Positions 41,401 to 51,599 of a stretch of 64,000 nucleotides of DNA are shown here, in pieces. Source of the DNA: Arthrobacter sp. zg-Y820 (GTDB lineage Bacteria; Actinomycetota; Actinomycetes; Actinomycetales; Micrococcaceae); NCBI RefSeq assembly GCF_030142155.1, contig NZ_CP126247.1, positions 1,054,001-1,118,000 of the forward strand, in the 5' to 3' direction. Every line of letters begins with the position of its first letter. The stretch's first letter is position 1. The notes beneath the pieces are model-generated. The model was not told the origin of the DNA and did no database searches. It saw only the letters and a list, made by a program, of their open reading frames with translations. Position numbers and translations under genes: made by a program.

Positions 41401-42804
41401 GTGACGACCCAACTTGATTTTACTGCCCGCAAGATTGCCATCCTCGGCGGCGGCCCCGGAGGATACGAAGCCGCAATGGTGGCCGCGTCCCTCGGTGCCG
41501 ACGTCACCATCGTGGAACGCGACGGGATGGGCGGGTCAGCCGTGCTGACCGACGTCGTTCCCTCCAAGACCCTGATTGCCACCGCCGACGTGATGACCCG
41601 CTTCTCCTCCGCCTCATCGCTGGGCGTGGACTTCGGCGACAACGGCCAGCCCGCCGTTGCCGACCTGAAGATGGTCAACAACCGGCTCCTGGCCCTGGCC
41701 AAGGAACAGTCCAACGACATCCGCCGCACCCTCGAGCGGGTCGGCGTGAAGGTGAAAATCGGCGAGGGCCGGCTGCTGGACCACAAGACCATCGAGGTCG
41801 TCACGCAAAACGGCACCGAGACGATTGAGGCCGAAGCCCTGCTGATTTCGGTGGGCGCCCGCCCGCGCGAACTCGAGACCTCGATGCCCGACGGCGAACG
41901 CATCTTCACCTGGAAGCAGGTGTACAACCTCACCGAAATCCCCGAACACCTGATCGTGATCGGGTCCGGCGTCACCGGCGCCGAGTTTGCCTCCGCCTAC
42001 AACGGCCTGGGCACCAAGGTCACGCTGATCTCCAGCCGCGACCGCGTGCTGCCGGGCGAGGACGCCGATGCCGCCGTGGTACTGGAGGACGTGTTCCAGG
42101 CCCGCGGCATGACGGTGCTGAACCGCTCGCGGGCCGAAAGCGTGAAGAACACCGGCGACGGCGTGCTGGTGACGCTCGAGGACGGCCGCATCGTTGAGGG
42201 CAGCCACTGCCTCGTGGCGGTGGGCGCGATCCCCAACACTGCGGACATCGGGCTGGAGGAGGCAGGGGTGGCGCTCGACGAGCGCGGCCAGATCAGGGTC
42301 GACGGCGTCTCCCGCACCACCGCCCCGAGCGTGTACGCCGCGGGCGACTGCACCGGAGTCTTCAACCTGGCCTCGGTGGCCGCCATGCAGGGCCGGATCG
42401 CGATTGCGCACCTGATGGGCGACGGCGTGAAGCCGCTGAAGCTCAAGAACGTCGCCTCGAACATCTTCACCTCGCCGGAAATCGCGTCGGTGGGGGTGAC
42501 CGAGCAGGACATCGCCGACGGCCGCTACCAGGGCGACGTCATCAAGCTCTCGCTGCACACCAACGCGCGCGCCAAGATGATGGAGATCAAGGAGGGCTTC
42601 GTGAAGATCATTTCGCGCAAGGGCTCCGGCACCGTGATCGGCGGCGTCGTGGTGGGGCCGCGCGCCTCGGAGCTGATCTTCCCGATCGCCATTGCCGTGA
42701 CGCAGAAGCTGCACGTCGATGACCTGGCGAACACGTTCACCGTGTACCCGTCGTTGACCGGTTCGATTTCCGAGGCCGCCCGCCGCCTGCACGTGCATAT
42801 GTAG
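41401..42804 (+). CDS. NAD(P)H-quinone dehydrogenase, lipoamide dehydrogenase-like
   Basis: This 467-aa flavoprotein is in the pyridine nucleotide-disulfide oxidoreductase family: FAD motif ILGGGPGGYEAAMVA, NAD motif IVIGSGVTGAEFAS, and VYAAGDCTGVFNLASVAAMQGR. Where true lipoamide dehydrogenases have the redox cysteine pair, it reads GMGGSAVLTDVVPSKTLI, with no cysteines. That matches Mycobacterium tuberculosis Rv3303c (LpdA), a quinone reductase rather than a disulfide reductase. The GTG start is at 41401. Expected role is electron transfer from NAD(P)H to quinones. Confidence 0.9.
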   Translation: MTTQLDFTARKIAILGGGPGGYEAAMVAASLGADVTIVERDGMGGSAVLTDVVPSKTLIATADVMTRFSSASSLGVDFGDNGQPAVADLKMVNNRLLALAKEQSNDIRRTLERVGVKVKIGEGRLLDHKTIEVVTQNGTETIEAEALLISVGARPRELETSMPDGERIFTWKQVYNLTEIPEHLIVIGSGVTGAEFASAYNGLGTKVTLISSRDRVLPGEDADAAVVLEDVFQARGMTVLNRSRAESVKNTGDGVLVTLEDGRIVEGSHCLVAVGAIPNTADIGLEEAGVALDERGQIRVDGVSRTTAPSVYAAGDCTGVFNLASVAAMQGRIAIAHLMGDGVKPLKLKNVASNIFTSPEIASVGVTEQDIADGRYQGDVIKLSLHTNARAKMMEIKEGFVKIISRKGSGTVIGGVVVGPRASELIFPIAIAVTQKLHVDDLANTFTVYPSLTGSISEAARRLHVHM

Positions 42805-43158
42805 GTTTTGCTTCTCCCGGGCCGCTTGCCCGGATTCCTTCATCCGGCCCGCGTCCGGGGCGGAATGCTGCTTGTCTGGCGTTCCGCTCCGGGTGCGGGC
42901 TTTTTGTGGCCTCTTTCTGGCTCTCTCGGGCCGTTTCGGGGTCTCTCGGGCGGTTTGAGGGTTCGCCCCCCCCCCGAGGGTGGAGCTAAGGCCCCTTCAG
43001 CGGGGCGAGGGCGGCACTCCTGCCCTTCCCACGGGCCGAATGTGGGGCTCCTCGTGGCTGAGACCGTGCGGCAAGGGGATCATGCCTGGCGCTGGGCGGC
43101 TTGAAGTGCCACGTCCTTCACCATCGACCATCTGGGGAGTCCCGCCGAGCAAAAGACC
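42805..43158. other. Intergenic region before the family A repeats
   Basis: No supported gene lies between the quinone dehydrogenase and the repeat arrays. A run of ten C at 42966-42975 and short CGGG-TTTC phrases stand out. The open frames here have no good ribosome sites and do not resemble any family. Confidence 0.45.
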
Positions 43159-43332
43159 CTCGAGTGTGCAGGTCTGGCGACTTGGACTTATCGAGAGCGC
43201 AGCTCTGGCGACTTGAGTGCCTCGAGAGCGCAGATCTGGCGACATACGCGCGCTGATACCCGCCATAGCTGCGCTCTCGAGTTCGTGTGGTCGACCGGAG
43301 CGCGCTGATACCCGCCATAGCTGCACTCTGGG
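43159..43332. repeat. Family A intergenic repeat array (5 units)
   Basis: Three units run forward (43159, 43190 and 43222; consensus TCGAGAGYGCAGNTCTGGCGAC) and two run as the reverse complement (43258 and 43309; CCCGCCATAGCTGCRCTCTCG), so the array can fold back on itself. A short GGGTGCC-TGTA-GGCACCC hairpin follows (43330-43347). Units are about 20-24 bases with irregular spacing. The same family forms the array at 48602-49036. Confidence 0.75.
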
Positions 43333-43458
43333 TGCCTGTAGGCACCCGGGCCGGGGGAGCGGACCGGCTGATCTCACCACTCCGTGCCAGACGGGAGGCA
43401 CGGGCTGCGCATTCGGTAGGTGGGCGCGTGTGGCCGGGGTCCCGCAGCGGTAGTGAGC

Positions 43459-43837
43459 ATCCTTCGTGCAGATAATGCACTCAGACGGAATCTCTCGTGC
43501 AGATCAGGGCCTCCTTTCATTGAGTTGAGCCATTTATGGAGCATTATCTGCACGAGAGATTCGGACGAGGACCGGGAGAGCGCATTATCTGTACGAGGGA
43601 TGGCGTTTTGTACGCGCGAGGGGCCTTCGGCGGATCCTTCGTGCAGATCTAGGGCCTTCGGCGGATCCTTCGTGCAGATCAGGGGCCTTGGGCGGATCCA
43701 TAGTGCAGATCAGGGGCCTGGACGGATCCTTCGTGCAGATCAGGGGCTCTAGGGGACGGAATCAGCCCGTTTGATCCCGTCATCTGCACGAGAGATTCGG
43801 GCGAGGACCGGGAGACACCGTTATCTGCACGATAGAT
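43459..43837. repeat. Family B intergenic repeat array (10 units)
   Basis: Ten copies of a core ATCYYTCGTGCAGATCAGG or its reverse complement occur. One pair, ATCTCTCGTGCAGAT (43490-43504) and its exact complement (43546-43560), makes a 15-bp stem. Four direct copies from 43632 recur every 30-31 bases starting at GGATCC. Unit spacing otherwise varies, both orientations are mixed, and there is no spacer pattern, so this is not a CRISPR. The same family recurs at 55484-55626. Confidence 0.78.
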
Positions 43838-44057
43838 GCCCGAGCGCCCAGATCGACCCGCAGATTCAGGCACAAGAACCCGACAGGCAGGCGCAGGCGC
43901 AGGCCGGCCGGGCGCAGCTGCGCAAGGCCCCGCCGTCGTCGGCCGTTGGTTGCGGGGAATCGAGAGGCCTGTCCACATGCTGGACACAATGTCCGGATGG
44001 TGGGATGGCGCCCCTACCATTATCGAGAACCTCACTTCCACCTGCGAAAGACTGCCA

Positions 44058-45473
44058 ATGTCTACTAAGAATCCCTCCACGGAGCCCACGCCGGCACCGG
44101 CGCCGGCCAAGACAAACTCGAAGGGCCGGGTGATTATTGCCAGCCTCGTTGGCACGTCCATCGAGTTCTACGACTTCTACGTCTACGCCACCGCCGCAGT
44201 CCTCGTGTTTCCGCGGCTGTTCTTTCCGAACGCCGAGGGCGTCACGGCACTGCTGAGCTCCTTCGCCGTCTTCGGCGTGGCCTTCATTGCCCGCCCGCTG
44301 GGCTCGATCGTGTTCGGGCACTTCGGCGACAAGGTCGGCCGCAAGGGAACCCTGGTGGCCTCGCTGCTGACCATGGGAATCGCAACCTTCCTGATCGGTT
44401 GCCTCCCCACGGCCCTGACGCCGGGCTGGACCATCCTGGGTCCGGCACTGCTGGTGGTCCTGCGCTTCGCCCAGGGCCTGGCCCTCGGCGGGGAATGGTC
44501 GGGTGCGGCGCTGCTGGCAACGGAAAACGCGCCGGCCAACAAGCGCGCCATCTGGGGAACCTTCCCGCAGCTGGGCGCGCCGATCGGCTTCATCTTGGCC
44601 AACGGCCTGTTCCTGCTGCTTAGCTTCCAGCTCACCAACGAGCAGTTCGATTCCTGGGGCTGGCGCATTCCGTTCCTGGCCAGCGCCGTCATGGTGATCA
44701 TCGGCCTGTATGTCCGGCTGAAACTGGTGGAGACCCCGGCCTTCCAGAAGGTCGTCGATTCCGGTGAAGTGAGCAAGATGCCGCTGAGCCGCGCGTTCAA
44801 GTACAGCTGGCGCCAGATGATTGCCGGCACGTTCATCATGCTGGCCACCTACGTGCTGTTCTACCTGATGACCACCTTCACGCTCTCCTACGGCACCGCC
44901 GCCAAGAGCGAGGAAGCTGCCCGTGCCGCCGCCGAGAAGACAGGTAAGGCCTTCGACCCGGAAACGTTCGCCGCCGGCCTGGGCTATGCCCGCAACGACT
45001 TCCTGATCATGCTCATCATCGGTGTCGTGTTCTTCGGTATCTTCACGCTCGTCTCCGGCCCGCTGGCCGAGAAGTTCGGCCGCCGCAAGACGCTGCTGGT
45101 GGTTACCACCGGCATCTTCCTCTTCGGCTTCACGTTCTCTCCGCTGCTCGGCGGCGGCACCGCGGGCGTCATGGCCCTGCTGATCCTGGGCTTCACCCTG
45201 ATGGGCCTGACCTTCGGGCCGATGGGCGCCATGCTGCCGGAGCTGTTCCCGACCAACGTGCGCTACACCGGCTCGGCGATCGCCTACAACGTCTCCTCGA
45301 TCCTGGGCGCGGCCGTGGCCCCGTTCATCGCGGTGGCGCTGTGGCAGGCCGCCGACGGCAGCCCGTGGCTGGTGGGCATCTACCTGTCCGCGATGGCGGT
45401 GCTGACGCTGATCGCGCTGTACGTCACCAAGGACACCAAGGACGTCGACTACACCAACCACTCCAGCAACTAA
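44058..45473 (+). CDS. MFS transporter, metabolite:H+ symporter (MHS) type
   Basis: This 471-aa protein has 12 membrane helices. The first helix ASLVGTSIEFYDFYVYATA and the loop GHFGDKVGRKGTL are typical of the MHS branch (shikimate, ProP and KgtP relatives). Further landmarks are RFAQGLALGGEWSGAALLATENAP and GPMGAMLPELFPTNVRYTG. It should import a dicarboxylate, betaine or similar solute with protons; the substrate cannot be told. The ATG at 44058 starts the conserved part; an open frame extends 74 codons upstream into the repeat array and is not coding. An unusual insertion with SEEAARAAAEKTGKAFD lies near residue 285. Confidence 0.88.
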   Translation: MSTKNPSTEPTPAPAPAKTNSKGRVIIASLVGTSIEFYDFYVYATAAVLVFPRLFFPNAEGVTALLSSFAVFGVAFIARPLGSIVFGHFGDKVGRKGTLVASLLTMGIATFLIGCLPTALTPGWTILGPALLVVLRFAQGLALGGEWSGAALLATENAPANKRAIWGTFPQLGAPIGFILANGLFLLLSFQLTNEQFDSWGWRIPFLASAVMVIIGLYVRLKLVETPAFQKVVDSGEVSKMPLSRAFKYSWRQMIAGTFIMLATYVLFYLMTTFTLSYGTAAKSEEAARAAAEKTGKAFDPETFAAGLGYARNDFLIMLIIGVVFFGIFTLVSGPLAEKFGRRKTLLVVTTGIFLFGFTFSPLLGGGTAGVMALLILGFTLMGLTFGPMGAMLPELFPTNVRYTGSAIAYNVSSILGAAVAPFIAVALWQAADGSPWLVGIYLSAMAVLTLIALYVTKDTKDVDYTNHSSN

Positions 45474-45481
45474 GCTTCCAG

Positions 45482-45528
45482 ACGCCAACGGCCCGGTCCC
45501 CATGCAGGGGGGCCGGGCCGTTTTGGCG
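45482..45528. terminator. Bidirectional terminator between convergent genes
   Basis: AACGGCCCGG (45487-45496) pairs with CCGGGCCGTT (45513-45522), extended inward by CCCC/GGGG and outward by ACGCCAA/TTGGCGT. A TTTT run follows on the plus strand. It should end both the transporter and the carboxylase alpha transcripts. Confidence 0.8.
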
Positions 45529-45543
45529 TTGCTGCGTCGTACG

Positions 45544-47382
<1,839 letters not shown>

Positions 47383-47667
47383 TGAATGCACTGGCTCCTT
47401 TTGATCTCTTCGGAGCCTAGCGCGGTTTTGTGGTTTCCGGCCATAATGCGTGCTGTTTCTGCGTGGTACGGGGCGTTTCGTTGTGGGGACCCTACAAGGG
47501 TGGCGTGTGTGAGGGTGGCGTGGGCTTCGTTGGGCGGGGCCCGCGTTCAAGCGAGGCCGCCGTCGTCGTCCGCGCTGGCTGTGCAAGGCGGAAGCGTCGT
47601 CTGTGGAGAAAAGCCGCTGTTGTGGATAACAGGGACGAGGGACGGCAGGACTGTTAAGTAATGGAGT

Positions 47668-48600
47668 ATGCGCCGTCCTCTGCCGCTTCCCGAAGACCTG
47701 ACGGATCAGTCCTTCACAATCGCGCAGGCCCGGAGTCTGGGCCTTTCCCGGTCAAGGCTCCGGGCGCAGGATCTGCTGACACCGAGCCGGGAGATTCGGG
47801 TGCGACGAGGAGCGGACCTGGAACTGGTGGAACGCTGCCGGCCATATGCGGAGTTGTTGCCAGGGGTGTTTTTCTCCCATGTCACCGCGGCGCGGCTGCA
47901 CGGAATCCCGCTGCCATACGGCCTGCAACAGGAACCGGTTATTCACCTCAGCCGGGACCGGGGGCTTGCCATGCCTCGCCGCAAATACGTCGCTGGGCAT
48001 CGCTTGGAGCTGGATCCGGGGGAGTTGACCATGGTGTCGTCGCTGCCTGTGACCTCTCTGCCCCGGACCCTGCTTGATCTCGCCGCCCAGCTGCCAACAG
48101 ATGATCTGGTCGTCATGGGAGATTGGATGATCAGTGAACACCATCGGAACTTTGGAACGCGGCGGATTGCGCAGGTGCCCCTGAAGGATCTCCGGCCCTA
48201 TGCAGAGGCCAAAGCGGGAGCCCGGGGACTGCGCAACCTTCGGTCTGCGATCGAACTGATGCGGGTCGGCGTGGATTCACCGCAGGAGACGAGGGTGCGG
48301 CTCGAGCTTCACAGGGCAGGATTGCCGGAATTTACGCCGAACACGTTGATTGCGGACGCCGCTGGAAATCCCGCCGTGTGGGTGGACCTTGGCTGCCGGG
48401 AGTACCGCACCTGCATCGAATACGACGGAGCGCATCACCTGGACCCCGGACAACAGAGCAGGGACAACGGGCGGGACGCGCGCACCGCTGAACTGGGCTG
48501 GCGCCAGGTCAAGCTGAACAGCTATGACATGGCGCAGGGTCCCTCATGGGTCGTGGGGAAGGTGCGTCATGCGCTGGTCCAGGGCGGGTATCAACCGTGA
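47668..48600 (+). CDS. AbiEi-like N-terminus with DUF559/Vsr-like nuclease C-terminus
   Basis: The 310-aa protein is of the type often named after AbiEi antitoxin domain proteins. The N-terminal part ([25 protein letters not shown]) resembles a small DNA-binding helical domain. The C-terminal part has PD-(D/E)xK/Vsr-like features: [41 protein letters not shown] and [11 protein letters not shown], matching the E..D...E-x-D/K pattern. Enzyme activity and targets are unknown. The gene's stop abuts the family A repeat array two bases later, which may be coincidence or may mean a link between nuclease and repeats. Similar genes are numerous in Arthrobacter-type genomes. Confidence 0.7.
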   Translation: MRRPLPLPEDLTDQSFTIAQARSLGLSRSRLRAQDLLTPSREIRVRRGADLELVERCRPYAELLPGVFFSHVTAARLHGIPLPYGLQQEPVIHLSRDRGLAMPRRKYVAGHRLELDPGELTMVSSLPVTSLPRTLLDLAAQLPTDDLVVMGDWMISEHHRNFGTRRIAQVPLKDLRPYAEAKAGARGLRNLRSAIELMRVGVDSPQETRVRLELHRAGLPEFTPNTLIADAAGNPAVWVDLGCREYRTCIEYDGAHHLDPGQQSRDNGRDARTAELGWRQVKLNSYDMAQGPSWVVGKVRHALVQGGYQP

Positions 48601-48601
48601 G

Positions 48602-49036
48602 GGTGCAGAGCTGCACTCTCGAGTGCCGAGCGCCGTACGTGGACGATGCTAACCCTGCATAGCTGCACTCTCGGTGTGCGGAGGTCCGTGAGTGTGCAGC
48701 TATGGCGGGTTTCGGCTGGAGCCGTGATTCGAGAGCGCAGATATGGCGGGCAATCTCGTGTCTTACCCTGCAGAGCTGCACTCTCGGCGCATGGTGGACG
48801 ATGCTAATTCGCCAGATCTGCACTCTCGGACGCCCGGTCCGACCCGCGTCGGCGGTTACCCGCCAGAGCTGCACTCTAGGTGTGCGGGGCTCCGTAAGTG
48901 TGCAGCTATGGCGGGTTTCAGCTGAAGCCGTGATTCGGAGAGCGCAGATATGGCGGGCAATCTCGTGTCTTACCCTGCAGAGTTGCACTCTCGGCACACG
49001 GGGGACGATGCTAATTCGCCAGATCTGCACTCTCGG
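48602..49036. repeat. Family A intergenic repeat array (11 units) with a 156-bp duplication
   Basis: Eleven units of the family A core occur in mixed orientation (GAGAGCGCAGATATGGCGGG forward and CCGCCAGAGCTGCACTCTCG-like reverse). A 156-bp block (48674-48829) is repeated at 48880-49036 with only about ten differences and a 50-base spacer, so the array grew partly by segmental duplication. The array begins two bases after the DUF559-like gene. No coding frame in it is convincing. Confidence 0.8.
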
Positions 49037-49083
49037 TGCCCGGACGCGGTGCCCGGCCCGGACCGACCCGAGGCGGGAAGGGC

Positions 49084-49719
49084 CTACCGGTCCCAGAGGT
49101 CAGTGATCTTCACGCCGGCGCTGGCGAGCAGCTCTCGAAGCATCGACACGGACAGCCCGATCACGGCGTGCGGATCACCGTCGACCTTCTCGATGAACGC
49201 CCCGCCCAGTGAATCGATGGTGAAGGAACCCGCCACCTGCAGCGGCTCGCCGGTGGCGACGTACGCGTCGATTTCCTCGTCGGTCAGCTTCGCAAAGTAA
49301 ACCGACGCGGAACTGACGGCGCCGAGCGTCGCACCCGAACCGCCGTCGTCGTCGGTGTCGCGGCAATCGACCAGCCAGTGGCCGGTGTGCAGCACGCCCA
49401 TGTTGCCGCTCATCCGCCGGATGCGTTCGCGGGCGACCTCGGGCTCCCAGGGCTTGCCGTGCGCTTCGCCGTCGAACTCGAAGACGGAATCGCAGCCGAT
49501 CACCAGGGAGCCGTCGGCCTCGGGCAGTGCGGCAATGGCTTCGGCCTTCGCCCGGGCCAGCAGCAGGGCGGTGTCGTGCGGGTCGGTCAGGCCGTAGCGG
49601 GCGGTGACGGCGTCTTCGTCGACGTCGGACACGAGCACGGAATGGGAAATGCCGGCGTTGGTCAGCAGCTTGGTGCGGGCGGGGGAAGCGGAAGCAAGGA
49701 TCAGGTTCAGGTCAGTCAC
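49084..49719 (-). CDS. maf: Maf-like nucleotide pyrophosphatase
   Basis: The 211-aa protein hydrolyses non-canonical or modified nucleoside triphosphates to monophosphates. It has the N-terminal Maf motif LILASASPARTKLLTNAGI, the catalytic VIGCDSVFEFDGEAHGKP region and a C-terminal AGSFTIDSLGGAFIEKVDGDPHAVIGLS stretch. In Actinobacteria the gene commonly lies with the acyl-CoA carboxylase genes, as here. The start at 49719 begins the family sequence. Confidence 0.93.
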   Translation of the reverse strand: MTDLNLILASASPARTKLLTNAGISHSVLVSDVDEDAVTARYGLTDPHDTALLLARAKAEAIAALPEADGSLVIGCDSVFEFDGEAHGKPWEPEVARERIRRMSGNMGVLHTGHWLVDCRDTDDDGGSGATLGAVSSASVYFAKLTDEEIDAYVATGEPLQVAGSFTIDSLGGAFIEKVDGDPHAVIGLSVSMLRELLASAGVKITDLWDR

Positions 49720-49743
49720 CCCTCCAGCCTAGTCGGCGGGCCG

Positions 49744-49800
49744 CCCGGCCCGGTAAGCGCCGCCCGGCCCGGTAAGCGCCGCCCGGCCCGGCAAGCGGCC
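49744..49800. repeat. Short tandem repeat before the Maf gene
   Basis: A unit of about 19 bases, CCCGGCCCGGTAAGCGCCG, is repeated three times with small changes, just upstream of the Maf start on its coding strand. It is GC-only apart from TAA, so it is likely replication slippage. Confidence 0.55.
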
Positions 49801-49832
49801 GGGACAGCCCGAAGACAGCCCCGGGACAGCAC

Positions 49833-49864
49833 GAAGGCCGCCCCGGATATCCGGAGCGGCCTTC
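49833..49864 (-). terminator. Terminator of the DAACS symporter gene
   Basis: GAAGGCCGC pairs with GCGGCCTTC, with an inner CCGGATATCCGG palindrome, giving a long stem. It is 14 bases beyond the symporter stop on the minus strand; the outer A/T pairs give a small T tail. Confidence 0.65.
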
Positions 49865-49877
49865 TGGAAGCGATGGA

Positions 49878-51419
49878 TCAGCGCTTGTCGGCAGCGGAAG
49901 CCGACGACGGCGCCGGGCCGGTTGCGCACGCAGCCCCGGCACCCGGCAGGGAGATGCCCGCAGCAGACGTTCCGTCCGCAGCAGCGACACCCGCAGCGGC
50001 ACCCGAAGCGGCCACACCCGAAGCGCCGGCCGGAACCAGCACCGGGACCTCGACCTCGGTGGAGTCGTCGGCGAACGGATCGCCGTTGCGCTTGGCGTTG
50101 TACATTGCGGTGTCCAGCATGCCGTTGCGCTTGGCGACGATCGTCGGGATCACGGTCTGTCCGGCCACGTTGATGGCGGTGCGGCCCATGTCCAGGATGG
50201 GGTCGACGGCCAGCATCAGGCCGACGCCGGCCAGAGGCAGACCCAGCGTGGACAGCGTCAGGGTCAGCATGACCACGGCGCCGGTGGTGCCGGCCGTGGC
50301 GGCCGAACCGAGCACCGAGACCAGGGCAATCAGCAGGTAGTCGGTGAAGCCCAGATCAATGCCGAAGAACTGCGCCACGAAGATCGCGGCAATCGCCGGG
50401 TAGATCGAGGCGCAGCCGTCCATTTTTGTGGTGGCACCCAGCGGCACAGCGAAGGAGGCGTAGGCGCGCGGCACGCCCATGTTGCGCTCGGTCACGCGCT
50501 GCGTCAGCGGCAGGGTGCCCACCGAGGAGCGCGAGACGAAGCCGAGCTGGATGGCCGGCCAGGCGCCGGAGAACCACTGCTTCACGGACAGGCCGTGGGC
50601 CTTGATCAGCACGGGGTAGACCACGAAGAGGACCAGGGCCAGGCCGACGTACACGGCCACCACGAACATGCCCAGCGAGCCGATGGTGTCCCAGCCGTAG
50701 GTGGCGACGGCGCGGCCGATCAGGCCCACGGTGCCCAGCGGAGCCAGGCGGATGATCCACCAGAGGACCTTCTGGATGACGGCCAGGGCGGAGGCGTTCA
50801 GGGCCAGGAACGGCGCGGCGGGCGCACCCACCTTCAGGGCGGCAATGCCGACGGCGATCGCGATCACGAGCACCTGGAGGACATTGAAGTTCAGGGCGGT
50901 GGTGACGGTGCTCGGGTCCACGGCGGTGGAAGAAGCGGTCAGGCCCATGAAGTTCGCCGGAATCAGGCCGGTCAGGAAGCCCATCCAGCTGCCGGTGCTG
51001 CCTTCATAGTCGGCGGGCGGCGCGGCGTCGGCATTGGCGCCGGGCTGCAGGATCACGCCCAGCAGGATGCCGATCGTCACGGCAATCAGCGCGGTGATCG
51101 CGAACCACAGCAGCGTCTGCCAGGCCAGGCGTGCGGCGTTGGAGACCTCGCGCAGGTTGGCGATGGAGCTGACGACGGCGGTGAAGATCAGGGGGACCAC
51201 GGCGGCCTTCAGCAGCGAGACGTAGCTCGTGCCGATGGTGTTCAGCGTGGTGGTCAGCCAGTTGGGCTCGTCCTCGCCAACCGGGCCCATCTCCTTGGCC
51301 AGCAGGCCCAGCAGCAGGCCCACAAACAGGGCGGCGATGATCTGCGGTCCGAAGGAAGTAACCCACCGGGGCAGCCTGCGGCCGGCGGAAGTCTGGGGGG
51401 AGGAAGTCTGTGAAGTCAC
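49878..51419 (-). CDS. Dicarboxylate/amino acid:cation symporter (DAACS)
   Basis: The 513-aa protein is of the glutamate/aspartate transporter family with about eight membrane helices and re-entrant loops. Signatures are the serine-rich loop FVSRSSVGTLPLTQ, the metal/substrate region TTKMDGCASIYPAIAAIFVAQ and GVGLMLAVDPILDMGRTAINVAG. It should import glutamate, aspartate or C4-dicarboxylates with sodium or protons. The C-terminal tail of about 65 residues is Ala/Pro/Gly-rich and low-complexity (ASGVAASGAAAGVAAADG), longer than usual. It is followed by a strong terminator. Confidence 0.93.
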   Translation of the reverse strand: MTSQTSSPQTSAGRRLPRWVTSFGPQIIAALFVGLLLGLLAKEMGPVGEDEPNWLTTTLNTIGTSYVSLLKAAVVPLIFTAVVSSIANLREVSNAARLAWQTLLWFAITALIAVTIGILLGVILQPGANADAAPPADYEGSTGSWMGFLTGLIPANFMGLTASSTAVDPSTVTTALNFNVLQVLVIAIAVGIAALKVGAPAAPFLALNASALAVIQKVLWWIIRLAPLGTVGLIGRAVATYGWDTIGSLGMFVVAVYVGLALVLFVVYPVLIKAHGLSVKQWFSGAWPAIQLGFVSRSSVGTLPLTQRVTERNMGVPRAYASFAVPLGATTKMDGCASIYPAIAAIFVAQFFGIDLGFTDYLLIALVSVLGSAATAGTTGAVVMLTLTLSTLGLPLAGVGLMLAVDPILDMGRTAINVAGQTVIPTIVAKRNGMLDTAMYNAKRNGDPFADDSTEVEVPVLVPAGASGVAASGAAAGVAAADGTSAAGISLPGAGAACATGPAPSSASAADKR

Positions 51420-51515
51420 GTTGAAGATAGTAGTCGCCGGTGCTTAGCAGAGAAGATTGCCCATTGCGAAATGTTACGGAAAGCCTGCTGGGTATTCTGC
51501 GCCGTAAAAGGCCAA

Positions 51516-51556
51516 AACCCCCGGAATGCGGCGCAGTATTGCCGCATCCGGGGGTT
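51516..51556 (-). terminator. Terminator after the DUF885 gene
   Basis: AACCCCCGGAATGCGGC and GCCGCATCCGGGGGTT form a 16-bp stem with one bulged A and an eight-base loop, downstream of the DUF885 stop on the minus strand. Confidence 0.7.
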
Positions 51557-51599
51557 ATCTCGGTCAAGCGTGTGAGGAATGTCGCCGGGGCAGCTGCCG

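Noticed and set aside
43836..44057. 74-codon upstream extension of the MHS transporter
   Set aside because: It overlaps repeat DNA and lacks similarity to any transporter N-terminus; the ATG at 44058 starts the conserved part.
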